NCBI RefSeq assembly: GCF_002278135.3
Contig: NZ_CP029425.2
Coordinates: 3,758,001 to 3,822,000 of the forward strand
Direction of reading: 5' to 3'
DNA from: Bradyrhizobium ottawaense
GTDB taxonomy: Bacteria > Pseudomonadota > Alphaproteobacteria > Rhizobiales > Xanthobacteraceae
Length of the DNA stretch: 64,000 nt
Of this stretch, positions 24,643 to 32,915 are shown piece by piece. Position 1 is the first letter of the stretch; every line of letters starts with the position of its first letter. The notes beneath the pieces were generated by a model. That model ran no database searches. It had not been told where the DNA came from and saw only the letters and a program-made list of their open reading frames with translations. The position numbers and the translations under genes are program-made.

Positions 24643-27384
24643 TCAAGTCTTGCCGGCACTCTTCTTGGCCGGGGCCTTGGGGACGGCTGCCTTGGTCGGC
24701 GACGTTTTTGCGGTCGACGACACGGCTGCGCGCGCCTTGCTGGTGGATTCAGTTTTCGATTTGGCCGCCTTCTTCGCGGCCGGTTTCTTCTTCGGCGTGG
24801 CGTCATCGCCGTCCGCAGCCTTCTCTGCAGTCTTCTTGGCCTTGGCCGGCTTCGCTGCCTTCTTCGGCTTCTTGCCGCCGCCCTTGGCAGCCCGCTCGTC
24901 GATCAGCGCGATCGCCTGTGCCAGCGTGACGGTGTCCTTTTCGAACTCGGCGGGGATCGTCGCGTTGACACCGCCGGCGGTGACATAGGCGCCGTAGCGG
25001 CCGCTCTTCACGGTGACGGTGCCGAGCGAGGGATGATCGCCGATCGCCTTGCCGGGATCGGCGCCGAAGCGGCGGCTCGGGCCTTTGGCGACCTTTTCCG
25101 CGATCAGCGTCACCGCCCGGTTGAGGCCGATGTCGAACACTTCGTCGCCGGCCTCCAGGCTGGCATAGGTCTTCTCATGCTTGACGAACGGCCCGAAGCG
25201 GCCGAGGCCTGCGGTGATCGGCTGGCCGGTTTCCGGATGTTTTCCGATCTCGCGCGGCAGCGAAAGCAGCTTCAGCGCAAGCTCGAGCTCGACATCGCCG
25301 GGCGACGTGCCCTTCGGAATGCCGGCGCGCTTCGGCTTCTCGCCTTCCGCATAATCCTTCTGCTCGCCGAGCTGGATATAGGGACCAAACCGGCCGGCCT
25401 TGACCCAGACATCGAAGCCGGTGTCGGGATCCTGGCCGAGCGAACGGTCGGCGCTGGCCTCGCCATCGGCGGCGAGCTGGCGGGTGTATCGGCACTCCGG
25501 ATAATTTGAGCAGCCGACGAAGGCGCCGAACTTGCCGGCCTTCAGGTTGAGCCGGCCGGTGCCGCAGTTCGGGCACTGCCTGACGTCGCCGCCGTCGGCA
25601 CGGGGCGGATAGATGTGCGGCCCGAGCATCTCGTCGAGCACGTCGAGCACCTGCGCGACGCGCAGATCCTTGATGTCGTCGACGGCGCCGATGAAACCGG
25701 TCCAGAAATCCTTCAGCACCTGCTGCCAGGAGATCTCGTTGTTGGAGATGCGGTCGAGCTGCTCCTCGAGACCCGCCGTAAAATCGTATTCGACGTAGCG
25801 GCTGAAGAAGCTTTCCAGGAACGCGATCACGACGCGGCCCTTGTCCTCGCCGTGCAGGCGCTTCTTCTCCAGCTTGACGTAGCCGCGGTCCTTCAGGACC
25901 TGCAGGATCGAGGCATAGGTCGAGGGCCGGCCGATGCCGAGCTCTTCCATGCGCTTGACCAGCGAGGCCTCGGAGAAGCGCGGCGGCGGCTCGGTAAAAT
26001 GCTGGGTGACGGACAGGCTCTGCCGCTTGAGCGCGTCGTTCGGGCTCATCGCGGGCAGGCGGCGGGAGTCCTCGTCCTCCTCGTCGTCGCGGCCTTCCTG
26101 GTAGAGCGCGAGGAAGCCGTCGAACTTGACCACCTGGCCGGTGGCGCGCAGCTCCAGCGTGCGAGAGCCTGCCTTCGCCGTGATGTCGACGGTGGTGCGC
26201 TCGAGCTCGGCCGATTCCATCTGGCTTGCGATGGTGCGCTTCCAGATCAGCTCGTAAAGCCGCGCCTGGTCGGCGTCGAGCTTGCGGCTCATGCTGTCGG
26301 GGCGGCGGGACATGTCGGTCGGACGGATCGCTTCGTGCGCTTCCTGGGCGTTCTTGGCCTTGGCCTGGTACTGGCGCGGAGCGTCCGGCACATAGGCGTT
26401 GCCGTAATCCTCGCCGATCACTTTGCGCGCCTGGGTGATCGCCTCGGGGGCGATCTGCACGCCGTCGGTACGCATATAAGTAATGAGTCCGGTGGTCTCG
26501 CCGCCGATGTCGATGCCTTCATAGAGGCGCTGGGCGATGCGCATCGTGTGCGCCGGCGCAAAGCCGTATTTGCGGCTGGCTTCCTGCTGCAGCGTCGAGG
26601 TGGTGAAGGGCGCCTGCGGATTGCGCCGGGCGGGCTTCGCGTCTACCGAGGTCACGGCGTAGGCGGCCGTCTCCAGCGCCTTCTTGAAGTCTTCGGCTTC
26701 CGCGCCGGTTCCGATGTCGAGGCGCTGGATCTTCTTGCCGTCCGCGCCCACGAGACGGGCCTCGAACGCGTCGCCGCGCGGGGTAAGCAGGGTCGCGATC
26801 AGCGACCAATATTCACGCGCGACGAATTTCTCGATCTCGAGCTCGCGGTCGCACACGAGGCGCAGCGCCACCGACTGCACGCGGCCGGCGGAGCGGGCGC
26901 CCGGCAGCTTGCGCCACAGCACCGGGGAGAGGGTGAAGCCGACCAGATAGTCCAGCGCGCGGCGCGCCATATAGGCGTCGACCAGCGCGCCGTCGATCTG
27001 GCGCGGATGCTTCATCGCGTCCGAGACCGCCTGCTTGGTGATGGCGTTGAACACCACCCGCTCGATCTTCTGGTCCTTCAGCGCGCGCTTTTCCTTCAGC
27101 ACCTCCAGCACGTGCCAGGAGATGGCCTCGCCCTCGCGATCAGGGTCGGTGGCGAGAATCAGGCGGTCGGCGTTCTTCAGGGACTTGGCGATGTCGTTGA
27201 GCCGGCCGGCCGCCTTGGGGTCGACCTCCCAGATCATCTTGAAATTGGCGTCGGGATCGACGGAGCCGTTCTTCGCGGGCAGGTCACGGACATGGCCGAA
27301 CGAGGCCAGAACCTCATAGGACGAGCCCAAATATTTGTTGATCGTCTTGGCTTTCGCCGGCGACTCCACAATGACGATATTCAT
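24643..27384 (-). CDS. topA: DNA topoisomerase I
   Basis: A 913-residue type IA topoisomerase. The TOPRIM domain starts at residue 1 (MNIVIVESPAKAKTINKYLG) with Asp residues in ILATDPDREGEAISWH; the active-site tyrosine is in GLITYMRTDGV. One clear four-Cys zinc module (CPNCGTGRLNLKAGKFGAFVGCSNYPEC) is followed by several topo C-terminal repeats without cysteines (GRFGPYIQLG, GRFGPFVKHE, GRYGAYVTAGG). The last 75 residues are a Lys/Ala-rich tail that probably helps DNA binding. ATG 27384 fixes the family N-terminus; the longer frame is non-conserved. Confidence 0.96.
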   Translation of the reverse strand: MNIVIVESPAKAKTINKYLGSSYEVLASFGHVRDLPAKNGSVDPDANFKMIWEVDPKAAGRLNDIAKSLKNADRLILATDPDREGEAISWHVLEVLKEKRALKDQKIERVVFNAITKQAVSDAMKHPRQIDGALVDAYMARRALDYLVGFTLSPVLWRKLPGARSAGRVQSVALRLVCDRELEIEKFVAREYWSLIATLLTPRGDAFEARLVGADGKKIQRLDIGTGAEAEDFKKALETAAYAVTSVDAKPARRNPQAPFTTSTLQQEASRKYGFAPAHTMRIAQRLYEGIDIGGETTGLITYMRTDGVQIAPEAITQARKVIGEDYGNAYVPDAPRQYQAKAKNAQEAHEAIRPTDMSRRPDSMSRKLDADQARLYELIWKRTIASQMESAELERTTVDITAKAGSRTLELRATGQVVKFDGFLALYQEGRDDEEDEDSRRLPAMSPNDALKRQSLSVTQHFTEPPPRFSEASLVKRMEELGIGRPSTYASILQVLKDRGYVKLEKKRLHGEDKGRVVIAFLESFFSRYVEYDFTAGLEEQLDRISNNEISWQQVLKDFWTGFIGAVDDIKDLRVAQVLDVLDEMLGPHIYPPRADGGDVRQCPNCGTGRLNLKAGKFGAFVGCSNYPECRYTRQLAADGEASADRSLGQDPDTGFDVWVKAGRFGPYIQLGEQKDYAEGEKPKRAGIPKGTSPGDVELELALKLLSLPREIGKHPETGQPITAGLGRFGPFVKHEKTYASLEAGDEVFDIGLNRAVTLIAEKVAKGPSRRFGADPGKAIGDHPSLGTVTVKSGRYGAYVTAGGVNATIPAEFEKDTVTLAQAIALIDERAAKGGGKKPKKAAKPAKAKKTAEKAADGDDATPKKKPAAKKAAKSKTESTSKARAAVSSTAKTSPTKAAVPKAPAKKSAGKT

Positions 27385-27611
27385 GTAGTTCCAGTAACTT
27401 ACGGGAAAATCTGAGGCCGAAAACGAAAGGACTCGGGTCGGCCGTTTCGCCCCGAACATGGGTGGTGAGGCGGGTCCTGTCAAATCGAGGGCTGTTGAAG
27501 GTCGCCCGGAAGGGAAAAGTTTCATATCGAGAAAGTTGCAAAATACCACCTTGGAGTTGCGATCGCTATCGGCGTAATGTTTCTGCGGGGCATGGATTCG
27601 GGTGGGGTCTG

Positions 27612-27851
27612 GTGACTAAGCCAGGAAAGAAACGGGCGCGCGCCGCATCAGGCGCGCCGGGAGGCTCGCGTCACGAGGAACCGGGGGAGGGCGGCGTGGA
27701 CGAAGCCGTCGCCTTCATCGCCGAGCAGGTCGGGGCATTGCGCAAGCTCGCCGAGCGCCACAAGCTCGACGTGCTGCATTATCTCCTAGGCATGACCAAG
27801 CTCGAGGCCGACGAGCATGTGAGGCTGCGGAGCAAGCGCAAGCTGTCGTGA
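27612..27851 (+). CDS. Small conserved-looking hypothetical protein
   Basis: A 79-residue protein from GTG 27612. A basic, disordered N-terminus (TKPGKKRARAASGAPGGS) precedes a helical segment (DEAVAFIAEQVGALRKLAERHKLDVLHYLLGMTKLEADEHVRL). The helix has regular heptad leucines and may dimerise. It is divergent from topA. No domain is recognised, but the amphipathic pattern and codon use look like a real gene. Confidence 0.65.
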   Translation: MTKPGKKRARAASGAPGGSRHEEPGEGGVDEAVAFIAEQVGALRKLAERHKLDVLHYLLGMTKLEADEHVRLRSKRKLS

Positions 27852-27866
27852 GGGCACTACCCAACC

Positions 27867-27916
27867 CGTCGTCCTGAGGCTCGCCCTGCTTTGCAGGACG
27901 AGCGCCTCAGGTCGAC
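27867..27916. repeat. Hairpin repeat GTCCTGAGGC...GCCTCAGG
   Basis: CGTCGTCCTGAGGCTCG and CGAGCGCCTCAGGTCGACG form an imperfect stem about 17 bp long around a CCCTGCTTTGCAGG stem-loop. It stands immediately after the 27612-27851 gene and before a second repeat. Confidence 0.65.
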
Positions 27917-27946
27917 GGTCAAAGAGTTGAGAGCGCTGCTCCATCC

Positions 27947-28055
27947 CCGTCATTGCGAGCGCAGCGAAGCAATCCAGACTGTCTCCGCGGAGAGATTCTG
28001 CATTGCTTCCGCCTTCGCCAAGGCTTCGGCGGACAAGTCGCTGCGCTCAATGACG
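27947..28055. repeat. Palindromic intergenic repeat, CGTCATTGCGAG family
   Basis: CCGTCATTGCGAGCGCAGCG at the left and GCTGCGCTCAATGACG at the right, with GCAATCC and GCATTGC inside plus a CTTCGCCAAGGCTTCGG insertion. It is a longer variant of the elements at 7454-7543 and 28683-28760. Confidence 0.8.
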
Positions 28056-28061
28056 ATGACG

Positions 28062-28616
28062 TTAGCCGTTGCGGCTGGCCGTTGCCGTCAATCGCTGGCC
28101 GAGATATTCGGCCGTGCTGACGTCGCTTTGAGGTAACAAGCCGCCAACCAAGTGGGTAGCCAAGCCAAGTTGGCTGCCCAACCGATTCCGGCCGCTCGGA
28201 TCCTCCCCGCCCGGAATATCCAGCCCGCACCAGAGCATGCCGTGCTGCGCAGCCAGAATGGAGAAGTAGGTCAAGGTGTGGAGTTGATCGCCCCCCGCGA
28301 GAGCGCCCGCGGTGAATCCGGCTGCGAACTTGTTGGCCCATCGCTGCTGGGTCCACCGGTCGCTTGAGGCGTCTGCGAAGGCTTTGAATTGCGCCGCTGC
28401 TCCGCCCATGTAGGTCGGGCTGCCAAATGCGACGGCGCTGGCGCGGTCGATCGTTTCCAATAAGCTCTCATTCTGGAAGCGGCCCGACACGATATCGTCG
28501 CCCGTGATGCGACACAGCGCGACGTGCGCAATGCCATCCGCTCCGCGCGCCACTGCATGCGCCAGCGACTCGGTGGTGCCGGAGATGGAAAAATAGACGA
28601 TGGCGAGCAGGGGCAT
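28062..28616 (-). CDS. Flavodoxin/WrbA-like flavoprotein
   Basis: A 184-residue protein with the flavodoxin fold: PLLAIVYFSISGTTESLAHAVARGA (phosphate-binding loop SISGTTE), AVAFGSPTYMGGAAAQFKAFADAS (second FMN loop) and GLDIPGG near the C-terminus. It probably binds FMN and serves as a quinone reductase or electron carrier, as in WrbA-type proteins. ATG 28616 starts directly on the first beta strand. Both flanks are repeat elements, and the gene belongs to the redox cluster between topA and dprA. Confidence 0.82.
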   Translation of the reverse strand: MPLLAIVYFSISGTTESLAHAVARGADGIAHVALCRITGDDIVSGRFQNESLLETIDRASAVAFGSPTYMGGAAAQFKAFADASSDRWTQQRWANKFAAGFTAGALAGGDQLHTLTYFSILAAQHGMLWCGLDIPGGEDPSGRNRLGSQLGLATHLVGGLLPQSDVSTAEYLGQRLTATASRNG

Positions 28617-28682
28617 GGGTGCCACTTTCGGCTATTTGAGCATCTTCGACGCCGTCTGTATTTTGTACAAGTCCTTTCAAGC

Positions 28683-28760
28683 CGTCATTGCGAGCGCAGC
28701 GAAGCAATCCAGAGCCTTTCCGCAGTGGCAATCTGGATTGTTTCGCTGCGCTCAATGACG
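28683..28760. repeat. Palindromic intergenic repeat, CGTCATTGCGAG family
   Basis: CGTCATTGCGAGCGCAGCGAAGCAATCCAGAG at the left is matched by CTCTGGATTGTTTCGCTGCGCTCAATGACG-like sequence at the right, with few mismatches. It lies between the flavodoxin gene and hxlR and could form a stem of about 30 bp. Confidence 0.8.
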
Positions 28761-28782
28761 CTGTGGTGGCAACCGTGCGTCA

Positions 28783-29247
28783 TCACGCCGACCGCCGCCG
28801 CGGCGGCCGCGGCTTCAACATGGTGTCGGCGGGCGTAAGCAGCCGTCCGTCCTCCGCACGCATTTCGAGCTTCTTCACCGGGCGGTGCTTGGCGCGATCC
28901 ACCAACACGGTCGCGATCTCCTTAGGGTGATCGTCGAACTCCTCGCTCCATTGTCTGAGCGCCACCAGGATCGGGAAGGTGCCGCGGCCCTTCGGGGTCA
29001 GCACATATTCCTGATAGGCGCTGCCGTCGGAGGCGGGGGCGGTTGCCAGGATGCCGTGGTCGACCAGCGAGCGCAGCCGGACCGACAAGATGTTCTTGGC
29101 CATGCCAAGCTTGCTCTGGAATTCGCCGAAGCGGCGCAGGCCAAACAGCGCCTCGCGGATGATCAGCAGCGACCACCAATCGCCAAGCGCGTCCAGCGAC
29201 CTCGCGATCGGGCAGGCATCGCCCTCGAAGCTGGTTCGTTTCACCAT
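28783..29247 (-). CDS. HxlR-family transcriptional regulator
   Basis: A 154-residue winged-helix regulator: CPIARSLDALGDWWSLLIIREALFGLRRFGEFQSKLGMAKNILSVRLRSLVDHGIL then YVLTPKGRGTFPILVALRQW. The cysteine just before the wHTH (residue 12) is the usual redox-sensing position in HxlR/YodB-type regulators. It is divergent from an SDR oxidoreductase gene and a perfect 18-bp inverted repeat lies between the two, so it very likely controls that gene. ATG 29247 gives the normal start. Confidence 0.9.
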   Translation of the reverse strand: MVKRTSFEGDACPIARSLDALGDWWSLLIIREALFGLRRFGEFQSKLGMAKNILSVRLRSLVDHGILATAPASDGSAYQEYVLTPKGRGTFPILVALRQWSEEFDDHPKEIATVLVDRAKHRPVKKLEMRAEDGRLLTPADTMLKPRPPRRRSA

Positions 29248-29297
29248 CGTTCCGTCCTGTCGCGTTCGCACGATCGTCGGGCCGATCACGCGCTTGT

Positions 29298-29356
29298 GTG
29301 GTTGCATCATAAAACCATATGCCCTAGATGGCAACATAGTTTTATGATGCAACCAC
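29298..29356. promoter_or_regulatory. Perfect 18-bp inverted repeat between hxlR and SDR genes
   Basis: Left arm GTGGTTGCATCATAAAAC (29298-29315) and right arm GTTTTATGATGCAACCAC (29339-29356) are exact complements separated by 23 bases. The right arm ends two bases before the GGAGG of the SDR gene; the left arm is 51 bases from the hxlR start. The arms probably are paired binding sites for the HxlR dimer. The symmetric placement would let the regulator control both genes. Confidence 0.75.
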
Positions 29357-29367
29357 TGGAGGCGAAC

Positions 29368-30141
29368 GTGAGACTGAAGAACAAGACGGCCCTGATCACC
29401 GGCGGCAACAGCGGCATCGGGCTGGCAACGGCCAAGCTGTTCGTGGCCGAAGGCGCCAAGGTGGTGATCACCGGACGCAACAAACAGACTCTGGAGGCGG
29501 CGGCCAAGGAGCTCGGGCCGAACGCGCTCGCGCTCGCTGCCGACGCCACCGACATCGCGGCGACGGAAGCTGCGATCAAGCAGGGCGCCGAAAAGTTCGG
29601 CAAGTTCGACATCGTGTTCGCCAACGCCGGCATCGCCGGCGGCACGCCGCTCGGCTCTGCCACGCTCGAGGTCTTCGAGAAGGTCATCAGCACGAACCTG
29701 ACAAGTGTATTCTTCACGGTGCAGGCGGCACTGCCTTATCTCAGCGACAATGCCTCGATCATCCTCAACGGCTCGGTGATCTCCGTGCTCGGCATTCCCG
29801 GCTACTCGGCCTATGGCGCGGCGAAAGCCGGCGTGCGCGCGATGGCGCGGATCATGGCCTCGGAGCTGTCGCCGCGCGGCATCCGCGTCAACGTGGTCGC
29901 GCCCGGCGCGACCCGCACGCCGATCTGGGGACCTGCAACGGCAACACCGGAAGCCGAGAAGGCGTTCGAGAAGCGGATCGCGCTGTCGACGCCTCTGGGG
30001 CGCATCGGCGAAACCGATCACGTTGCGAAGACGGTGCTATTCCTTGCCTCCGATGATTCCGCGCATGTGCAGGGCCAGGAGATCTTCGTCGACGGCGGCG
30101 CGGTGGCCTCGCCGAGCGGCGCGCCGATCTATCGCGGTTGA
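29368..30141 (+). CDS. Short-chain dehydrogenase/reductase
   Basis: A 257-residue classical SDR: cofactor loop TGGNSGIGLATA, NAGIAG, the catalytic Ser in LNGSVISVLG, Tyr-x-x-x-Lys as YSAYGAAKAG and the C-terminal FLASDDSAHVQGQEIFVDGG. A basic residue after the second strand (ITGRNKQ) favours NADPH. GGAGG at 29358-29362 selects GTG 29368; two ATG codons at 29344 and 29347 lie inside the operator arm and are less likely starts. It is probably regulated by the divergent HxlR protein. Confidence 0.9.
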   Translation: MRLKNKTALITGGNSGIGLATAKLFVAEGAKVVITGRNKQTLEAAAKELGPNALALAADATDIAATEAAIKQGAEKFGKFDIVFANAGIAGGTPLGSATLEVFEKVISTNLTSVFFTVQAALPYLSDNASIILNGSVISVLGIPGYSAYGAAKAGVRAMARIMASELSPRGIRVNVVAPGATRTPIWGPATATPEAEKAFEKRIALSTPLGRIGETDHVAKTVLFLASDDSAHVQGQEIFVDGGAVASPSGAPIYRG

Positions 30142-30316
30142 TCAAGTGAAGTGAAAATTGAATCAGTCGGCGCGATCATTGCGATTGCGCCGGCAGATTC
30201 CTGCACCTGCCGAGCTGTATTTTCCTGAACCTTGCGTGAGGCGTTGAACCTTCGCGCCAGCTGCCAAGACATTTTTACGGGCAGGGGGCACAAGACTCAT
30301 TTCAAGGGAGTCCGAT

Positions 30317-30499
30317 ATGCCAAAAGCAGCCCGCATTTTTTCATCGATTTCAGCACCCCGCATTTATACCGAGAATTCCGCCGTTCCGGCCAAACGCTCC
30401 AATACGTCCGAACTCATCGGAGTGGTTCTGTTCGCCGGCATCGGCCTGTTCGTCTCGCTCGTCGCCGTCATCCTGGGCATGCAAGGCGCCTGGTTTTAG
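30317..30499 (+). CDS. Small single-pass membrane protein
   Basis: A 60-residue protein with a basic, hydrophilic N-terminus (MPKAARIFSSISAPRIYTEN) and one C-terminal membrane helix (LIGVVLFAGIGLFVSLVAVILGM). AGGGAG at 30303-30308 is well placed for ATG 30317. The layout resembles small inner-membrane accessory proteins; no family is recognised. Confidence 0.65.
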   Translation: MPKAARIFSSISAPRIYTENSAVPAKRSNTSELIGVVLFAGIGLFVSLVAVILGMQGAWF

Positions 30500-30570
30500 C
30501 CTCGCAGACCGGCCGCCGTCCATCAGCCGCCGCAGGCAAGGCCCCGGCGACTGATGATGTCGGCATGATC

Positions 30571-31179
30571 TCAGGCCGCGCGAAGACTTGTTGCCGCCTG
30601 GAGCGCACCCGCCAGCGCCTTCTCGCGGTGATCCGGTCCGACCTGGATGCCGTCGGCGGGGATGAACTCGACGTTCGTGATACCGATGAACCCGAACACC
30701 CAGCGCAGATGGGTTTCGAGATGCTCGCCGGCTGCGTAGGGCGTTTCGACGCCGTAATAGCCGCCGCGTGAGATCGCCACGATCACGCGCTTGCCGCCGG
30801 CGAGCCCCTCGGGCCCGGCTGCGCCGTATTTGAAAGTCTTCCCCACCACCAGGATGCGATCGATCCAGGCCTTGAGCTGGCTCGGAATCGTGAAGTTGTA
30901 CATGGGCGCGCCGATTACGACGATGTCGGCGGCCAGGAACTCGTCCAGCGCGGCTGCGCTTGCGGCAAGGTCGGGTCCGAGTTCCGCCGGTGCGGGCGCG
31001 CCTTGCGCGGCGGCAAGGTGCGAGCCGGAGAGGTGGGCCAGCGGGGTCTGGGTCAGGTCGCGATAAGTGATGTCCAGTGAGGGCGTCGCCTGCCGGAGCC
31101 GGTCGACGATGGCGGTGGAGACCTGCCTGGACACGGAGTGGGGGCCGAGCACGCTGGAGTCGAGATGGAGGAGTTTCAT
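30571..31179 (-). CDS. azoR: FMN-dependent NADH-azoreductase
   Basis: A 202-residue flavodoxin-like quinone/azo reductase: [20 protein letters not shown] (phosphate loop), [34 protein letters not shown] (the AzoR signature), ISRGGYY and [18 protein letters not shown]. AzoR enzymes reduce quinones and azo compounds with NADH, often against thiol stress. The gene is divergent from a second HxlR regulator, the usual arrangement for inducible azoreductases. Confidence 0.93.
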   Translation of the reverse strand: MKLLHLDSSVLGPHSVSRQVSTAIVDRLRQATPSLDITYRDLTQTPLAHLSGSHLAAAQGAPAPAELGPDLAASAAALDEFLAADIVVIGAPMYNFTIPSQLKAWIDRILVVGKTFKYGAAGPEGLAGGKRVIVAISRGGYYGVETPYAAGEHLETHLRWVFGFIGITNVEFIPADGIQVGPDHREKALAGALQAATSLRAA

Positions 31180-31190
31180 TTGGAGTCACC

Positions 31191-31211
31191 CTGGTATAAG
31201 TTTGTAACCAG
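31191..31211. promoter_or_regulatory. Candidate operator between azoR and hxlR
   Basis: CTGGTATAAGTTTGTAACCAG has complementary 5-bp ends (CTGGT/ACCAG) and an AT-rich centre, close to the azoR start and 51 bases from the divergent hxlR. It is a weak dyad but the only one in the gap. Confidence 0.35.
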
Positions 31212-31262
31212 AGCTACATGAGTGACTATCGAAAACCCCGCAAGAACGCACTTTTTTGAGCC

Positions 31263-31685
31263 ATGGGCACATCTTTGAAACTTGAGAACACTGGTTTTCC
31301 TGCGACGCCGAGGCCCGATCCAATGCCGCATCCCGACCATGCGGACTGCCGTGGGGTCGCCTCCGTGCTGTCTCGCGTCGGTGACAAATGGAGCGTGTTC
31401 GTCATCATGATGCTGAGCGACGGGCCTAAGCGCTTCAACGAGCTGAAGCGCATGATCAACGGCATCTCGCAGCGCATGCTGACCTTGACGCTGCGCGGGC
31501 TGGAGCGCGACGGCCTCGTCACGCGCACGATCTTTCCGACCATTCCGCCACGCGTCGATTACGAGCTGACCGATCTCGGCCGCGGGCTGCAACAGCCGGT
31601 GAAAGCGCTCGGGCAGTGGGCGATCGACCATCTGATGCAGATCGAGGCGGCGCGCACGCAGTTCGACCAGCGCAACGACGGCTAA
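31263..31685 (+). CDS. HxlR-family transcriptional regulator
   Basis: A 140-residue protein: [81 protein letters not shown] is a full HxlR winged helix with the N-terminal Cys. Divergent from azoR, it probably responds to quinones or electrophiles and represses azoR. ATG 31263 adds about 20 non-conserved residues; ATG 31323 is an alternative. The stop overlaps the end of dprA by four bases, convergent. Confidence 0.88.
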   Translation: MGTSLKLENTGFPATPRPDPMPHPDHADCRGVASVLSRVGDKWSVFVIMMLSDGPKRFNELKRMINGISQRMLTLTLRGLERDGLVTRTIFPTIPPRVDYELTDLGRGLQQPVKALGQWAIDHLMQIEAARTQFDQRNDG

Positions 31686-32800
31686 AGCAGCGACACCAAC
31701 CCGCCGCCGTGACGTTCGAGCTTTCCGGCAAGCTCGAGCTCCAGCAGCACGGTGCGGACGATCGCGGGCGAGGCGCCGGACATCCGCACGAGATCGTCGA
31801 TCGAGATGGGAGTGGGGCCGAGCAGGCCGGTGATCTGGTCGCGGTCGTGCCCTTGCGGATCGCTCTCGAACGGCTCGCTGTCGGGCTCGCTCGCAGGAAT
31901 CATCAGCGGCCGCTCCATGATTGGTGCGACAGCATTGATGATGTCGGCAGCTTCGGTGACGAGGGTCGCGCCCTGCTTGATCAGATCATTGGCGCCGGCG
32001 GCACGCGGATCGAGCGGCGAGCCCGGGACCGCGAACACCTCGCGGCCCTGTTCGGCCGCCATCCGCGCGGTGATCAGGGAGCCCGAGCGGTGCGCCGCTT
32101 CCACCACGACGACGCCGAGCGAGGCGCCCGAGATCAGCCGGTTGCGGCGAGGAAAGTCGCGGGCGCGCGGCTCGTGGCCGAGCGGCATCTCGGAGATCGC
32201 AGCCCCCGCGTGGTCGAGGATCCCTGCGAGCAGGTCGCCATGCTCGGGCGGATAGATGCAATCATGTCCGCCGGCGAGCACCGCGATCGTCCCGCTTGCG
32301 ACACTGGCGCGATGCGCGGCCTGATCGACGCCGCGGGCGAGCCCGGAGATGACGATAAAACCGGCTTCGCCAAGCTCGCGCGCCAGCAGGCCTGCGAATT
32401 TCAGCCCGGCGCCGGATGCGTTGCGCGAGCCGACGATGGCGATCATCGGCCGCATCAGGGTTTGGGTATCGCCGCGCACCGCGAGCAGCGGCGGCGCATC
32501 GTCGATCATCGCCAGCCGGGCCGGATAGCCGTCCTCGCCGGGTGCGCGCCAGGCGATGCCGAATTTGCGGCTCGCGGCGAGCTCGGCCTTGGCCTCGTCG
32601 GCGCTGCAGATGCGCCCCGATCGCTGGGCGCCGCCGCGGCGCGCCAGATCAGGCAGCCGCTCCAGCGCAGCACGCGGGCTGCCGAAATGATCCACCAGCG
32701 AACGAAAAGTGCGCGGCCCGACATTGTCGGAGCGGATCAGCCGCAGGCGGTCGATCCTGTCAGCCTCGGTCAGCTCCACGCTCGGATTGATGGCGTCCAC
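31682..32800 (-). CDS. dprA: DNA-processing protein DprA
   Basis: A 372-residue protein with the DprA Rossmann core: [75 protein letters not shown] and [27 protein letters not shown]. It has an N-terminal helical domain and a C-terminal winged helix ([39 protein letters not shown]). DprA loads RecA on single-stranded DNA during transformation. It usually stands directly upstream of topA; here about 4.3 kb of accessory genes separate them. Confidence 0.94.
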   Translation of the reverse strand: MDAINPSVELTEADRIDRLRLIRSDNVGPRTFRSLVDHFGSPRAALERLPDLARRGGAQRSGRICSADEAKAELAASRKFGIAWRAPGEDGYPARLAMIDDAPPLLAVRGDTQTLMRPMIAIVGSRNASGAGLKFAGLLARELGEAGFIVISGLARGVDQAAHRASVASGTIAVLAGGHDCIYPPEHGDLLAGILDHAGAAISEMPLGHEPRARDFPRRNRLISGASLGVVVVEAAHRSGSLITARMAAEQGREVFAVPGSPLDPRAAGANDLIKQGATLVTEAADIINAVAPIMERPLMIPASEPDSEPFESDPQGHDRDQITGLLGPTPISIDDLVRMSGASPAIVRTVLLELELAGKLERHGGGLVSLL

Positions 32801-32915
32801 GGCGTCTCCTTGTAGTCACAGCATGGAACAACCTGAGGGCGTTGCGCAACAGCGACCTGCGCTTGCCTGGTCCCGCCCCGATGCTAAAAGCGATGCCAAT
32901 AAGAAGGGTTTTGCC

